DNA of 40,816 bases from positions 1 to 40,816 of the forward strand of contig NZ_MUKU01000043.1 of assembly GCF_002081825.1 (NCBI RefSeq), in the 5' to 3' direction. The notes beneath the pieces are model-generated. The model was not told the origin of the DNA, did no database searches, and was given only the letters and a program-made list of their open reading frames with translations. Positions 15,809 to 24,015 of this stretch are shown in pieces. Origin of the DNA: Chromobacterium haemolyticum. Lineage in GTDB: Bacteria > Pseudomonadota > Gammaproteobacteria > Burkholderiales > Chromobacteriaceae. Positions within the stretch are counted from its first letter, which is position 1. Each line of letters begins with the position of its first letter. Both the position numbers and the translations under genes were made by a program.

Positions 15809-16198
15809 CTACCTCCTGAGCTGCAGCGTGTGCATGACGATCACGCCGCCCGGCTCCGGCTGAATGGTTTTGATGTTGATCACCCTCCAGACCTCTTCCT
15901 TATCGCCTGACTTGGGGCTCACCACCAGCAGATGCCCAGGCGCCGGCGTCGCCTCGCATACCGCGAACAAAGCCTTCTTGTCTCCGACCTGAATCGTGGA
16001 GCCGGGGGCAAATGCTTGTCCCGAAGCAATAAACCCGAAGTCGGAAAACACCGCGTAGGAGCCAAAGTCCTGCCAGCGGTTGACCATCCCCTTGCCTGGC
16101 ACATAGCTTTCGCCAAGGCTGACGCGCAACACTACCGGGCCGCCGTCCTCACGGATCTGCCGTGTCGCATCGTCGCGCTCTTGCGTATAGTCGGCCAT
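15809..16198 (-). CDS. Phage head-tail joining protein
   Basis: A 129-aa beta-rich protein. Motifs: M-A-D-Y-T-Q-E-R-D-D-A, Q-D-F-G-S-Y-A-V-F-S-D-F, and W-R-V-I-N-I-K-T-I-Q-P near the C-terminus, where stopper proteins have a similar strand. Its position between the DnaT-like adaptor and the gp10-like neck protein fits a head-tail stopper. Family name not certain. The start follows GGGGGTGAG, with the upstream TGA one base away. Confidence 0.7.
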   Translation of the reverse strand: MADYTQERDDATRQIREDGGPVVLRVSLGESYVPGKGMVNRWQDFGSYAVFSDFGFIASGQAFAPGSTIQVGDKKALFAVCEATPAPGHLLVVSPKSGDKEEVWRVINIKTIQPEPGGVIVMHTLQLRR

Positions 16199-16199
16199 C

Positions 16200-16670
16200 T
16201 CACCCCCGAATCAGCTTGATGTGGCAGGCCGCGGCCAAGTAAGGCTTCAGCATCGCGTTGACCAGCGGGAAGCGCGCGGCCGCCGTTCGATTGATGATGG
16301 GCTGCGCGAAATCGGTCACCAGCGATTCCGTTTGCTTGCGGGTCACCATGCCGCGCTCGACCCGGGCCATTGACTCGGCCAGGTCGTCCACCAAGGCCAG
16401 TTCCATTTGCGCCGTCTTGACCCGCACTGGCAGTCCAGCCGGCGTTCGGGGAAACGCCAGCCCCTGCGACACGTTGACCGGTTTGCCGGCGAACTGCCAC
16501 ATGCTGGAGAGATAGAGCGCCGCATAGCGCAGGCGCCGCTCTTTCATCGCCTCGCTCAAACCACTCCAGGCCCCATTGCCATGCTCCAGATGGTGGCCGT
16601 CCGCCTCCTTGAGCGTGACCAAGCTCTCGGCGTCGGCCCGGCCGCTGCCATCCTCGACGATTAAAGCCAT
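16200..16670 (-). CDS. Head-tail adaptor, 'DnaT-like' family
   Basis: A 156-aa protein opening M-A-L-I-V-E-D-G-S-G-R-A-D-A-E-S-L-V-T. That is the hallmark of the phage family often annotated as putative DnaT-like ssDNA-binding protein, which occupies the head-tail adaptor slot. The helical remainder fits an HK97 gp6-like adaptor that binds the portal. The longer frame to 16967 overlaps the upstream gene and is rejected: ATG 16670 has TGAGGAG upstream. Confidence 0.82.
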   Translation of the reverse strand: MALIVEDGSGRADAESLVTLKEADGHHLEHGNGAWSGLSEAMKERRLRYAALYLSSMWQFAGKPVNVSQGLAFPRTPAGLPVRVKTAQMELALVDDLAESMARVERGMVTRKQTESLVTDFAQPIINRTAAARFPLVNAMLKPYLAAACHIKLIRG

Positions 16671-16674
16671 CTCC

Positions 16675-17001
16675 TCATGCCTCAGTCGTGCCCACGCCGG
16701 CCGCGGCAGGACGCCTTCCCCGCTGCGCCTTCGCGGCGGGCGTCGCCAAGCCAGGCGCAGCCTGCAAGCCAGCCGCTGGCCGTTCGTTTGCCGGGCCGTC
16801 TTGGTCGCTGTGCTGCGCCGCCACCTCCGGCAGCAACTCCACCGGGACCTCAAAAGCCCGGTAGGCCTCGACAATCTCAGGCCAGTCCCCCTCCACCAAC
16901 ACGCTGGAAACACCCTTTTCCGGCCCCTGAAAAAACCTAGGGTTTCGATACAAGCCGCCCGGCTCAAACCCCTCGGTCCTGCTTGTGTAGATCAGATTCA
17001 C
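16675..17001 (-). CDS. Small head-region protein
   Basis: A 108-aa protein of unknown function with a folded N-terminal half (L-Y-R-N-P-R-F-F, V-L-V-E-G-D-W-P-E-I-V) and a low-complexity Ala/Pro/Gly/Arg tail. The opening resembles short phage proteins between capsid and adaptor genes that may decorate the head or bridge to the connector; this is a position-based guess. It starts at GTG 17001 with AGGAGG seven bases upstream. Its stop is four bases before the next start. Confidence 0.65.
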   Translation of the reverse strand: MNLIYTSRTEGFEPGGLYRNPRFFQGPEKGVSSVLVEGDWPEIVEAYRAFEVPVELLPEVAAQHSDQDGPANERPAAGLQAAPGLATPAAKAQRGRRPAAAGVGTTEA

Positions 17002-17040
17002 CTTATCCTCCTGAAACCGAACGGGCCGCCGCCCTGGCCC

Positions 17041-17985
17041 TTACTGTCCGTGGCTCAGATTGATCACCACGCCGGCGGTGGACTTATTACTGGTAGCATG
17101 CTTCTGCCAACTGGCGCTGGAACCCACCGTGGCGAGGTTCGGGTTGGCGCCGGCGGTTTCCTTCCAGCTGTAGCCCATCACATCCATATTGAACACGCCC
17201 TCAGCCCGGAAGCCGATTTCCAGGTTCTCGCCATCGTTGATCGGATAGGAGCGGAAGCCCGGCAATTGGGACTCGTTGATGTTGATAGCGCCGCGTTGCA
17301 GGCCGAACAACACGTCCTGCGGCGATTGATCGGTGACCAGCACCGGCTTGCCCAGCGTGCCAGGCACGCCTCCGTAAATCACCAGACCAGCCTCTTCGTA
17401 GATTTTGGCTGCAATCGCTTCATCCACGATGTCGAAGTAAATGTTCGAGTCCATGACCCAGATGGCGATGCGGTTGAAACGGTCGCCGAACTTACGCAAG
17501 CCTTTGGTCAGCGTCTTCCTGCCATCAACGGCAATATTCGCCTTGGCCACCATGTCCTTGTTGCCGCCGATGGCGGCTTGCAATGCCGCGGTGGAATACT
17601 GGATGTAGCCGGTCAGCACCGCGTCGGCGTAGTCCTGGCCGACCAGCACGGAAAACTCCTCCGGGTCGCGGCTGCGGCGCTTGAACGCCTCTTCGGAGGT
17701 CGAGTACGGGCCATACTTGAAGGGCACCTTCACGCCGACCATTTCGCTGGCGCCGACCTTCTTCGTGTCAACGCGCCCTTCGGAATTGACGTCGCGGTGT
17801 TCGATGACCCCGCCGATTTTGTAGAAGGCTCGCTTGCGGAAGTCGCCGATGATGTTTTCATTCGACAGGTCAAACGCGCCGTTGGACGCGCCGTTGAACA
17901 CCTCCAGCACATCCTGCATCCGCTCCAGATAGGCGGTTTGCGCCAGATCATCGTAGATCACCATGTCTTTGTTGGTCGTGGTCAT
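17041..17985 (-). CDS. Major capsid protein
   Basis: A 314-aa protein. Position (after scaffold, before connectors), length and content fit a major capsid protein of the HK97 fold. Examples are Y-L-E-R-M-Q-D-V-L-E-V-F-N-G-A-S, the central R-R-S-R-D-P-E-E-F-S-V-L-V-G-Q and the C-terminal beta region W-K-E-T-A-G-A-N-P-N. No prohead protease gene is present, so maturation would rely on a separate scaffold rather than a cleaved delta domain. The start at 17985 has TTGGAGACA upstream. Terminator hairpins stand before the gene. Confidence 0.88.
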   Translation of the reverse strand: MTTTNKDMVIYDDLAQTAYLERMQDVLEVFNGASNGAFDLSNENIIGDFRKRAFYKIGGVIEHRDVNSEGRVDTKKVGASEMVGVKVPFKYGPYSTSEEAFKRRSRDPEEFSVLVGQDYADAVLTGYIQYSTAALQAAIGGNKDMVAKANIAVDGRKTLTKGLRKFGDRFNRIAIWVMDSNIYFDIVDEAIAAKIYEEAGLVIYGGVPGTLGKPVLVTDQSPQDVLFGLQRGAININESQLPGFRSYPINDGENLEIGFRAEGVFNMDVMGYSWKETAGANPNLATVGSSASWQKHATSNKSTAGVVINLSHGQ

Positions 17986-18001
17986 GCCAATGTCTCCAAA
18001 A

Positions 18002-18024
18002 TAAAAAACGCCCGGTTAGGGCGT
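18002..18024 (-). terminator. Terminator between scaffold and capsid genes
   Basis: Perfect 6-bp stem ACGCCC / GGGCGT with a 5-nt loop. On the minus strand the stem is followed by T residues. It would lower basal transcription into the capsid gene unless antiterminated. Confidence 0.65.
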
Positions 18025-18049
18025 GAAAAACGATAACGAACTGCCTGGG

Positions 18050-18835
18050 TCACTGCGGCAATTTCAGATAGGCCTGCTGACCGTACTTGGCGATGAATTC
18101 CCGCATCTGCGTAGCGCTCATCTCCGAGCGTTTCACGCCCGCGCCATGAGCGCCGCCGGCCGTGCCCGAGCCACCCTTTGCCGGGAAAAACCACGGCGCC
18201 TTGTCCTTCAGCTCAGCGAACCAGGAATCCACGGTCAGCGGCTTGCCCTTGCTGTCCAGCGAGCTATCCTTCGCGACGAGTTCGCCGCGCTCATCCAGCT
18301 TGAACACGTCCATCGCCCGCCGCATGATGTCTTCCGACGCTTCGTCGATCGCGCCGTAGCGTTTGGCCGTGGTGGCCACTTCGCCGCGAAACTCCTTGCG
18401 CTCCGCGCGCGCCAATTGATCGTCACGTCGCGTGATCTCCTTTTTCAACTCCTCCAGTTCCTTGTCATGCGATTCCTGCATCCGTGCGGTTCGCATCTCC
18501 AGCACCGTATCCAGATCGCCTTTAGCGATCAGCGCGGCCTCCTTGTCGTTGGCGAATTTCTGCAAGATGTTGCGCACCGCATCGGGGTCGATGCCGTCGA
18601 AACGCGCCAGCTGCTCGGACTGGGTCTTGAGCGAGCCCTGCAACTCGGTGTTCTCCGCGCGCAGGCCGGCCAGCTCTTTTTCCAACGTGGCCAACTCAAC
18701 GCTCGGCTTGCCCTCCTCGCCGCCGCCAGGCCCTGCGGCGGCGGCGCCCTCCGTTCCGCCGGCTCCGGCGCCGCCGCCCTCGCCGCCGGCCGGCGCGCGC
18801 AGGTAATACTTGATTGCTTGATTTCGATATTTCAC
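18050..18835 (-). CDS. Capsid scaffolding protein
   Basis: A 261-aa scaffold. Ala/Gly-rich linker (about 15-45), then a coiled coil (V-E-L-A-T-L-E-K-E-L-A-G-L-R-A-E-N-T-E-L) and charged helices to about 170, then a C-terminal domain (S-S-L-D-S-K-G-K-P-L, W-F-A-E-L-K-D-K-A-P-W-F-F). Scaffolds guide procapsid assembly and leave before DNA packaging. The start is GTG 18835 with GAAGGAA seven bases upstream. An ATG at 18889 would translate through a terminator hairpin and is unlikely. Confidence 0.85.
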   Translation of the reverse strand: MKYRNQAIKYYLRAPAGGEGGGAGAGGTEGAAAAGPGGGEEGKPSVELATLEKELAGLRAENTELQGSLKTQSEQLARFDGIDPDAVRNILQKFANDKEAALIAKGDLDTVLEMRTARMQESHDKELEELKKEITRRDDQLARAERKEFRGEVATTAKRYGAIDEASEDIMRRAMDVFKLDERGELVAKDSSLDSKGKPLTVDSWFAELKDKAPWFFPAKGGSGTAGGAHGAGVKRSEMSATQMREFIAKYGQQAYLKLPQ

Positions 18836-18878
18836 GCTTTGATTCCTTCGGGGTTGCTCGGGCTGCGCCCAAATAAAA

Positions 18879-18900
18879 AGCCCCGGCAAGAACCGGGGCT
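18879..18900 (-). terminator. Terminator ahead of the scaffold gene (first of a pair)
   Basis: Perfect 8-bp stem AGCCCCGG / CCGGGGCT with loop CAAGAA and a T-rich minus-strand tail. Confidence 0.7.
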
Positions 18901-18912
18901 GAATAAACCGAA

Positions 18913-18928
18913 GCCCGCTTTCGCGGGC
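18913..18928 (-). terminator. GC hairpin downstream of the 117-aa head gene
   Basis: Perfect 6-bp stem GCCCGC / GCGGGC with loop TTTC, 7 bp past the stop of the 117-aa gene and 12 bp from the next hairpin. There is no T run, so on its own it may stabilise mRNA rather than terminate. Confidence 0.5.
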
Positions 18929-18934
18929 GTCTCT

Positions 18935-19288
18935 TTACGACGGGTAAGGCTTTGCTTTCAATAGATGGCTGACGATGGCGCCGTCCTTCCATCGATCCGC
19001 CATCTCCATGATGGCAAACCGGTACTGGGCGCCGGCCTGTTCGGCAGCGCCCCAGAACAAGGGCACGATTTCCGTCTCAGCCACCCCGCGATCCAGGCAG
19101 TAGTAAGCCAGTCGCGAATACTCCAGTTTGCTGACGTGCAATCGCTCGGCAAAGGCCTTCACATCGAGGTAAAGCGCCGGATGCTCATGCTCAAGCTGCA
19201 AGTGAGCCAGTTCGCCGTTGCGCCATTGGCTGCCAAGCCGTGCTTCCGACTCTTGCCACTCGGCTTCCGTCATCTTTTTCAGATTCAT
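18935..19288 (-). CDS. Conserved phage head-region protein
   Basis: A 117-aa soluble helical protein (M-N-L-K-K-M-T-E-A-E-W-Q-E-S-E-A-R-L) with W-R-N-G-E-L-A-H-L-Q-L-E-H-E-H-P-A-L-Y and Y-S-R-L-A-Y-Y-C-L-D-R-G-V. Unknown function; in this gene order such proteins lie between the Mu F-like gene and the scaffold. The start overlaps the stop of the Mu F-like gene as ATGA, so translation is coupled. Two hairpins follow the stop. Confidence 0.7.
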   Translation of the reverse strand: MNLKKMTEAEWQESEARLGSQWRNGELAHLQLEHEHPALYLDVKAFAERLHVSKLEYSRLAYYCLDRGVAETEIVPLFWGAAEQAGAQYRFAIMEMADRWKDGAIVSHLLKAKPYPS

Positions 19289-20301
19289 CGCCTGATCCTC
19301 GCCGCCTTGCGTTCAAGCTCGTCCAGAGGCAGGCGGTTGCCTCGCTGGTCCAGCAAATCGATCAAGGTCAGCTTCTTGTCCTGGTAGAGCTGAGCCCTGC
19401 CCTTGCCCAACATCCGGTCCAGATAGCTGCGGTCCTTGCGCTGCAGGAAGGCGTCAAACGATAGATCGGCATCCACATAGCCTTCGTCGCTGGAACGTCC
19501 CCCGCCCAGCAGTTCGTTGTCGCTCTTGAGCCAGGGCATCAACACCGTTCGGCAATTCCAATGCAATGGTGGTTTCCGAAACGGCAGAGAATGCCCAACG
19601 GGCCTACCCTCCATATCCCAACGCAGCAGGTTGCGCGCGGCGCATTCAATCGTGGTCCGGCTGTCCAGCGTGGCCAGCGCCACATAACCCTGCACAATAT
19701 CGCAATTGGCCTGGTACAGCCCGGTCATGGCTTCATTCGCCACCGACTGGACCGCGGTTCGCACCAAGGCCATCGCATCGCGCTGGGCAATGTCGAACAA
19801 CTCCCGGATCGAACGAGCGATCTGATCGTTGGTCGCGCCATTCACGATTCCGCTGCGGATGATGCCGGCGCCGCGGAACTGCATACTGCCTTCGTGACGC
19901 AACCACCAGTCCTCGATGAGCGTACCCTGAATCAGCTTGCCGCGCGCCAGGGCCTCAATCACGTCGGGCCCCGGCAAGCCAGCGAAAGAGACGCCCAGCG
20001 CAGGCGCCAGCACCTCAACGCCCCATTGCGCCTGAACCGTCGCCAACGCGGCGAGCTGATCATCCATCAGCTCGGCGATATCGCCATAGCCCTGTCCAAG
20101 CGTCGCCTTGATCTGGGCCAACAGCCGCCGCGCGCGCCGCGACTGAAAATCCGTCAAGCGGTCAAATTGAACCCCGCCGATCAAGGCTTCGACTTCCAGT
20201 CCCAACTGGCGCAGCATCTTGGCGATTTGTTCGCGCACATCGGCGTCATATCGCAAGAGCTCAAGTTGACGCTCCGTCGCGGTATCGAACAGCGTGATCA
20301 T
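19285..20301 (-). CDS. Phage head morphogenesis protein (Mu F / SPP1 gp7-like)
   Basis: A 338-aa minor head protein. The central R-T-A-V-Q-S-V-A-N-E-A and the later P-P-L-H-W-N-C-R-T-V-L-M-P are the Phage_Mu_F signature (R-T-E ... H-P-x-C-R-C type). It is thought to act in head assembly near the portal or in DNA ejection. It overlaps both neighbours by ATGA joints. Length is in the usual 250-400 aa range. Confidence 0.87.
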   Translation of the reverse strand: MITLFDTATERQLELLRYDADVREQIAKMLRQLGLEVEALIGGVQFDRLTDFQSRRARRLLAQIKATLGQGYGDIAELMDDQLAALATVQAQWGVEVLAPALGVSFAGLPGPDVIEALARGKLIQGTLIEDWWLRHEGSMQFRGAGIIRSGIVNGATNDQIARSIRELFDIAQRDAMALVRTAVQSVANEAMTGLYQANCDIVQGYVALATLDSRTTIECAARNLLRWDMEGRPVGHSLPFRKPPLHWNCRTVLMPWLKSDNELLGGGRSSDEGYVDADLSFDAFLQRKDRSYLDRMLGKGRAQLYQDKKLTLIDLLDQRGNRLPLDELERKAARIRR

Positions 20302-21632
20302 AGCGTCGGGGCATCGGTTTCAATGCGGGCCTGTTCGTCTTCCCAGGACTTCTCGTCCAAGGCGGGAATCAGGGTCTGGCAAATTTCGAAGGCGGACTGC
20401 TTGCTGAGCAAGCCTTGCGTCTGCATCTCCAGCACCTCCTTCACCGCCACCTTGCTGGCCGACATCAAGTCCTTCAGCTCGACACCGAGTTGCACGCTAC
20501 CGCCCTCGTTCACCTCAGCCCAATCCGCGATCAACTGCAATACCTGGTCCAGGGAGTCTTCCAGCGCCTCGCCCATGGCCGCCAAGCGGGAAATCATCTT
20601 GGCCTGCTCTTCGCCGGCTTGACGGTCCGACATCGACAACACCGACTTCGTGGTCAGTTTGGCGCCGGCAGTGTTCATCTGCTCCTCCAGCGCAGTCAAC
20701 GCGTTCTGCCCGACCGTCACCGACTCCGCGCTGCCTTGCACTACGCCAATAGTGCCGCCCCTGGGCAAAGGAATCAGGCCATCAGCGCTGGCCTTGATGC
20801 TCAACGACTCATCCTCCACGCCCGAGACGTAGGCCATCCTCACCCGCGCGAACTGTACCGACCGGTCCTGATCGCTTTGTTCGCGCCAGTGCTTCACGTT
20901 CAGGTGCGCCAGCTCCAGCAAGGCCGGCGCGCCGCACATAAAGCGGGTGCGTTCGCTGTAAATCGGCACCACCGGAATCGTGGCGACGCCCATGGCGAAC
21001 GATTCAACCAGGCTCCAAGCTGTTTTTCCGCCCTGCTTTCGGTAGATGGAGCACTTCCCCGGCTCCAGCACTTTGATCTGATCCTCCTCGCGTTCCCCAA
21101 AGTCCCCATCGTTGACGATCACTTTTTCCATGAAGCGGAACTGAGTGAGGCGTTTATCCGTTTCGCGCCAGCCCAGCACGGCGGTTCGCGGAATCAGCAC
21201 GCAATAGGGTCTGACGCCCCCGCTCCTTGCGTCCGCCAGCGTCGCGCCGACCTCGATGCGCTGCTGATCGACCAGGACATAAGTCACACCGCGATGGAAA
21301 GCCTGCAGAAAAGCGTCATGCGCGAAAGTGTGCAAATTCCGTTTTTCGCGATCGACATCGGCCAGCAAGGCCGGCGGCAAGCCGCTTTCCACCCGCAACG
21401 GCTTGGCGAATACCCGCCCCACCATCTGGTCTACCGTTTCCGTATAAGCCGGCAACAAGGTAGAAGCCTTCAAGCGGCGCTGATAATCGTCGTCCTCCTC
21501 CAATGGAAACGCGGGCAGCAAGGCCTTGCCGGCGTTGCGCATGCCGCTGGTGCCGCCAATCAGGGCGGCGATCATCACGTCATGCTCGGCCATGGATTTG
21601 ACGGTTTGGCTTTTTATGCTCGGGTCAGACAT
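20298..21632 (-). CDS. Portal protein (DUF4055 family)
   Basis: A 444-aa portal protein, the dodecameric ring through which DNA enters and leaves. D-Y-Q-R-R-L-K-A-S-T-L-L-P-A-Y-T-E-T-V-D (about 47-68) and V-F-A-K-P match the DUF4055 N-terminus. The C-terminal half has the usual helical stem region (L-T-A-L-E-E-Q-M-N-T-A-G-A-K-L). Located directly after the large terminase, as expected. AGGAGC lies nine bases before ATG 21632. It is shorter than typical portals (about 500 aa) but within DUF4055 range. Confidence 0.9.
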   Translation of the reverse strand: MSDPSIKSQTVKSMAEHDVMIAALIGGTSGMRNAGKALLPAFPLEEDDDYQRRLKASTLLPAYTETVDQMVGRVFAKPLRVESGLPPALLADVDREKRNLHTFAHDAFLQAFHRGVTYVLVDQQRIEVGATLADARSGGVRPYCVLIPRTAVLGWRETDKRLTQFRFMEKVIVNDGDFGEREEDQIKVLEPGKCSIYRKQGGKTAWSLVESFAMGVATIPVVPIYSERTRFMCGAPALLELAHLNVKHWREQSDQDRSVQFARVRMAYVSGVEDESLSIKASADGLIPLPRGGTIGVVQGSAESVTVGQNALTALEEQMNTAGAKLTTKSVLSMSDRQAGEEQAKMISRLAAMGEALEDSLDQVLQLIADWAEVNEGGSVQLGVELKDLMSASKVAVKEVLEMQTQGLLSKQSAFEICQTLIPALDEKSWEDEQARIETDAPTL

Positions 21633-21655
21633 GGCGCGCTGTCGCTCCTACCAAG

Positions 21656-21677
21656 AAAAATCCCGCCTGCCGGCGGG
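21656..21677 (-). terminator. Terminator after the large terminase gene
   Basis: Perfect 6-bp stem CCCGCC / GGCGGG with loop TGCC, followed on the minus strand by five T residues. It directly abuts the terL stop. Confidence 0.7.
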
Positions 21678-23237
21678 TCAATATTTGAGTGGTTGACGCT
21701 TCACCGTCACCCGCTTGCTGAGGACTCGGTATCGGGTTCCATCCCAATCGTGGTCCACCGCATCCGAGTCCACGTCGTCCGGGTTGTCTTTGTCGCGCGG
21801 CAAGATCGGGATCCGACTGATCCAGCCGCGGCAATGATCGAACACGTAGAACGCAGGTTCTTCCGGCAACCCTGATTCCTTGTCGGCGGCATACAGCGCC
21901 GCTTCCAACATGTCGCAGAAAACGGCGGCGCCGTTGACTCTGGATCCTGGACGCTTGTCCGAGTCCGTCCAGCGCACGCCCTGCCTTGCCATCTTGTCGG
22001 CGATGCTCAGTTCGTGGTCGCCGCTGTTTTTGATCATGGAGTCCGCGGGCCCGGGGCGGACATTGGCACACAAGCCCGGCCGCACATTCAACTGCCCTTT
22101 TTGGAGGCTGGCAGGCCGTGCCGCCGCGCCGCCGGCAAGATGCTGGTCTATCCATTTCACGCCCTTGGCCACATCGGTGGAGCTCATGTTCAAACCGACA
22201 TTGAGCTGGTCCGGCTCGCAGCCATACCATTCGCCAATCAGGAACAAAGTGCCCTTCGGGAAACGTAATGATCGGTCGCCCAACTCAAATGCCTCGCCAT
22301 TCGACTCGGCCCACCACAGATTGGAGAATGGCTTGCTCTCGCCCCAGTCGTGGCTACGATCCACTTTCCAGCCGGGCGGTATCTTGAATGGCCGGACCAC
22401 ATGCACCGCCTCGCGCCACAGGTGATCGAAACGGCCGCCGCTGGTGACATCCCAGGAACCCTCCACCCAGGCTTTGCGCTTGTTCGGATCCTTGATGTTC
22501 ATCAGCGTGGCGATGTACACCGGATCCAGGTAGGGGTTCTCCTTGAAGCTGCCGTGAATGGCCACCCGCGTCAGCGTGATTTCCTCTTCCTTACGGGTCT
22601 GCGGGTTGTGCACGATCTGACTCGTGCGCAGCACCCGGCCGCGCGGCATCGGTTCGATGAAACGCCGCTTGACCCAGGCATGGCCTACGCCGAACGGATT
22701 GGTCGTGCTGATCGTTTCCAGGGGGATCGATGGCAACACAGCCCCATCCTCCAGCGGGTAGTTCTCCGGTTTGAAGGAGCTGCGCCGGCACGACATCATC
22801 GCGTCGTAGAAATCCATGCTTTTCTGCTTGGTCAGCTCGTTAAACCCGATGAAGGGCAGCTCCTGACCATGGAAGGCCCAGTAATCGTCCTCGTCGTCGC
22901 CGAAGCGGAACAGCAACTCCTCGCCAGTCGGCCAGACCCAGCGCAACTCGGAGGGCGAACGCAGAAAGCGGGCGCCATCGTTGAAAAGCTTGAACATCCG
23001 GTTCGACTGCGTGATGACGTCGGCCAGGTTCTTGTACTCGACATCAAAGATCACCCCTCGCCAGAAGCTGCCATAGCCCAAGCCCACCCGCTGGCGAAAC
23101 TTCATCAACTGCGCGGCCGTTTTGCCGGGGCCGCGCGTGCCTTCGAGCAAGATCTCATTGCACGGGCAGGACAATGCCAAGGACTGCGAGCCCGGCAAGG
23201 GCCGCCAAACCGCCCTGTATTCCGTGCGCGCCCTCAT
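21678..23237 (-). CDS. Terminase large subunit
   Basis: A 519-aa packaging motor. The N-terminal ATPase has Walker A E-G-T-R-G-P-G-K-T (about 32-40) and a Walker B-like L-P-F-I-G-F-N-E-L (about 128-136). The C-terminal RNase H-like nuclease has V-D-R-S-H-D-W-G-E and later acidic clusters (S-G-D-H-E-L-S-I-A-D; A-V-D-H-D-W). It acts with the small subunit to cut and translocate the concatemer. The start overlaps the small-subunit stop as ATGA, indicating translational coupling. Confidence 0.95.
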   Translation of the reverse strand: MRARTEYRAVWRPLPGSQSLALSCPCNEILLEGTRGPGKTAAQLMKFRQRVGLGYGSFWRGVIFDVEYKNLADVITQSNRMFKLFNDGARFLRSPSELRWVWPTGEELLFRFGDDEDDYWAFHGQELPFIGFNELTKQKSMDFYDAMMSCRRSSFKPENYPLEDGAVLPSIPLETISTTNPFGVGHAWVKRRFIEPMPRGRVLRTSQIVHNPQTRKEEEITLTRVAIHGSFKENPYLDPVYIATLMNIKDPNKRKAWVEGSWDVTSGGRFDHLWREAVHVVRPFKIPPGWKVDRSHDWGESKPFSNLWWAESNGEAFELGDRSLRFPKGTLFLIGEWYGCEPDQLNVGLNMSSTDVAKGVKWIDQHLAGGAAARPASLQKGQLNVRPGLCANVRPGPADSMIKNSGDHELSIADKMARQGVRWTDSDKRPGSRVNGAAVFCDMLEAALYAADKESGLPEEPAFYVFDHCRGWISRIPILPRDKDNPDDVDSDAVDHDWDGTRYRVLSKRVTVKRQPLKY

Positions 23238-23863
23238 GACTTACCTAAAATCTTGTTTTGATGTTGCTCGGCCACGGCCTCCCAGCCCTCGACGCTGTCC
23301 GCGGTCGGAACCGGCACAATATTGTGCGTCAGGTCGCCGCCCTGCTTTTCGTGCTCCTTGCGACGCCGGTCCAGATCAAGCCGCTTCAGTTCCAGTTCCA
23401 CCTCGCCCAACAGCAAGGATTGACGGCGCGACTCAAGGGACTCAATCCGCGCGGTGAGCCGGTCAATCAAGCCGGCGTAATCCTTGACGCGGTAGGTGTA
23501 CTCTTCAATCACCCCTTCTTCCTCGTCATCAGGTATGCCCCCGAACAGCACCGGCTTTACCGTCTTACTTTCCAGCTCCAGCGGTTCAGAATCCCGCTCC
23601 GCGGCAAGTGCCCGCATTAACCGGATTTTGGTGAGCCGTAGTTCCTCGTCCACCTGGCCCAGCTCTAAGCCAAGAGCAATCGCCTCCTCCTCCTCGGAAA
23701 GAAATTTGCTGTACAGGCTGCCTGGCCTGGCTGCATTGCGGTTGCCCCTGGAGTCTCTCGGGCCCGTGCTTTTGCCCCCGTGCAAGGCGCATCGATTCTT
23801 CCCCTTTAAGGGCCTGCGCTGACATGCCCCGCCTGTCCGGGTCTTTGCCCCACAAACAGTCAT
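23234..23863 (-). CDS. Terminase small subunit-like protein (HGGKSTGPR motif)
   Basis: A 209-aa protein directly upstream of terL. The N-terminus is a small Cys/His knuckle: C-G-A-K-T-R-T-G-G-A-C-Q-R-R ... C-A-L-H-G-G-K-S-T-G-P-R. Similar 'H-G-G-x-S-T-G-P-R-T' proteins often precede or form small terminase subunits. The rest is helical (coiled coil at about 130-170). DNA recognition at packaging sites is the likely role; the family link is from context. The start at 23863 has GAGGTG upstream. Confidence 0.75.
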   Translation of the reverse strand: MTVCGAKTRTGGACQRRPLKGKNRCALHGGKSTGPRDSRGNRNAARPGSLYSKFLSEEEEAIALGLELGQVDEELRLTKIRLMRALAAERDSEPLELESKTVKPVLFGGIPDDEEEGVIEEYTYRVKDYAGLIDRLTARIESLESRRQSLLLGEVELELKRLDLDRRRKEHEKQGGDLTHNIVPVPTADSVEGWEAVAEQHQNKILGKS

Positions 23864-23875
23864 GGACACCTCATG

Positions 23876-23902
23876 TGAAAAAAGGCCCGCCAAAGCGGGC
23901 CT
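23876..23902 (-). terminator. Terminator upstream of the terminase genes
   Basis: Perfect 8-bp stem AGGCCCGC / GCGGGCCT with loop CAAA. On the minus strand it is followed by seven T residues, 10-20 bp before the terS start. Confidence 0.8.
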
Positions 23903-23985
23903 ATGCCAACATTCAAGTTCTCGATGGACGTTCTTGGATTGATCACCGGAACAACATCACTTGCTGCTGCCCCATACCCTCCATA

Positions 23986-24015
23986 AAAAGGAAAGGCCGC
24001 CTATTTCGGTGGCCT
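23986..24015 (-). terminator. Terminator after the start-less 85-codon frame
   Basis: 8-bp stem AGGCCGCC / GGTGGCCT with one mismatch and a 6-nt loop, then T-rich sequence on the minus strand. The 80-bp stretch between this and the 23876 terminator holds no convincing gene; a cos or pac site is possible so close to terS, but I cannot show it. Confidence 0.6.

Noticed and set aside
17041-17985. Search for a prohead protease near the capsid gene
   Set aside because: No serine or ClpP-like protease motifs were seen in any gene from terminase to connector.
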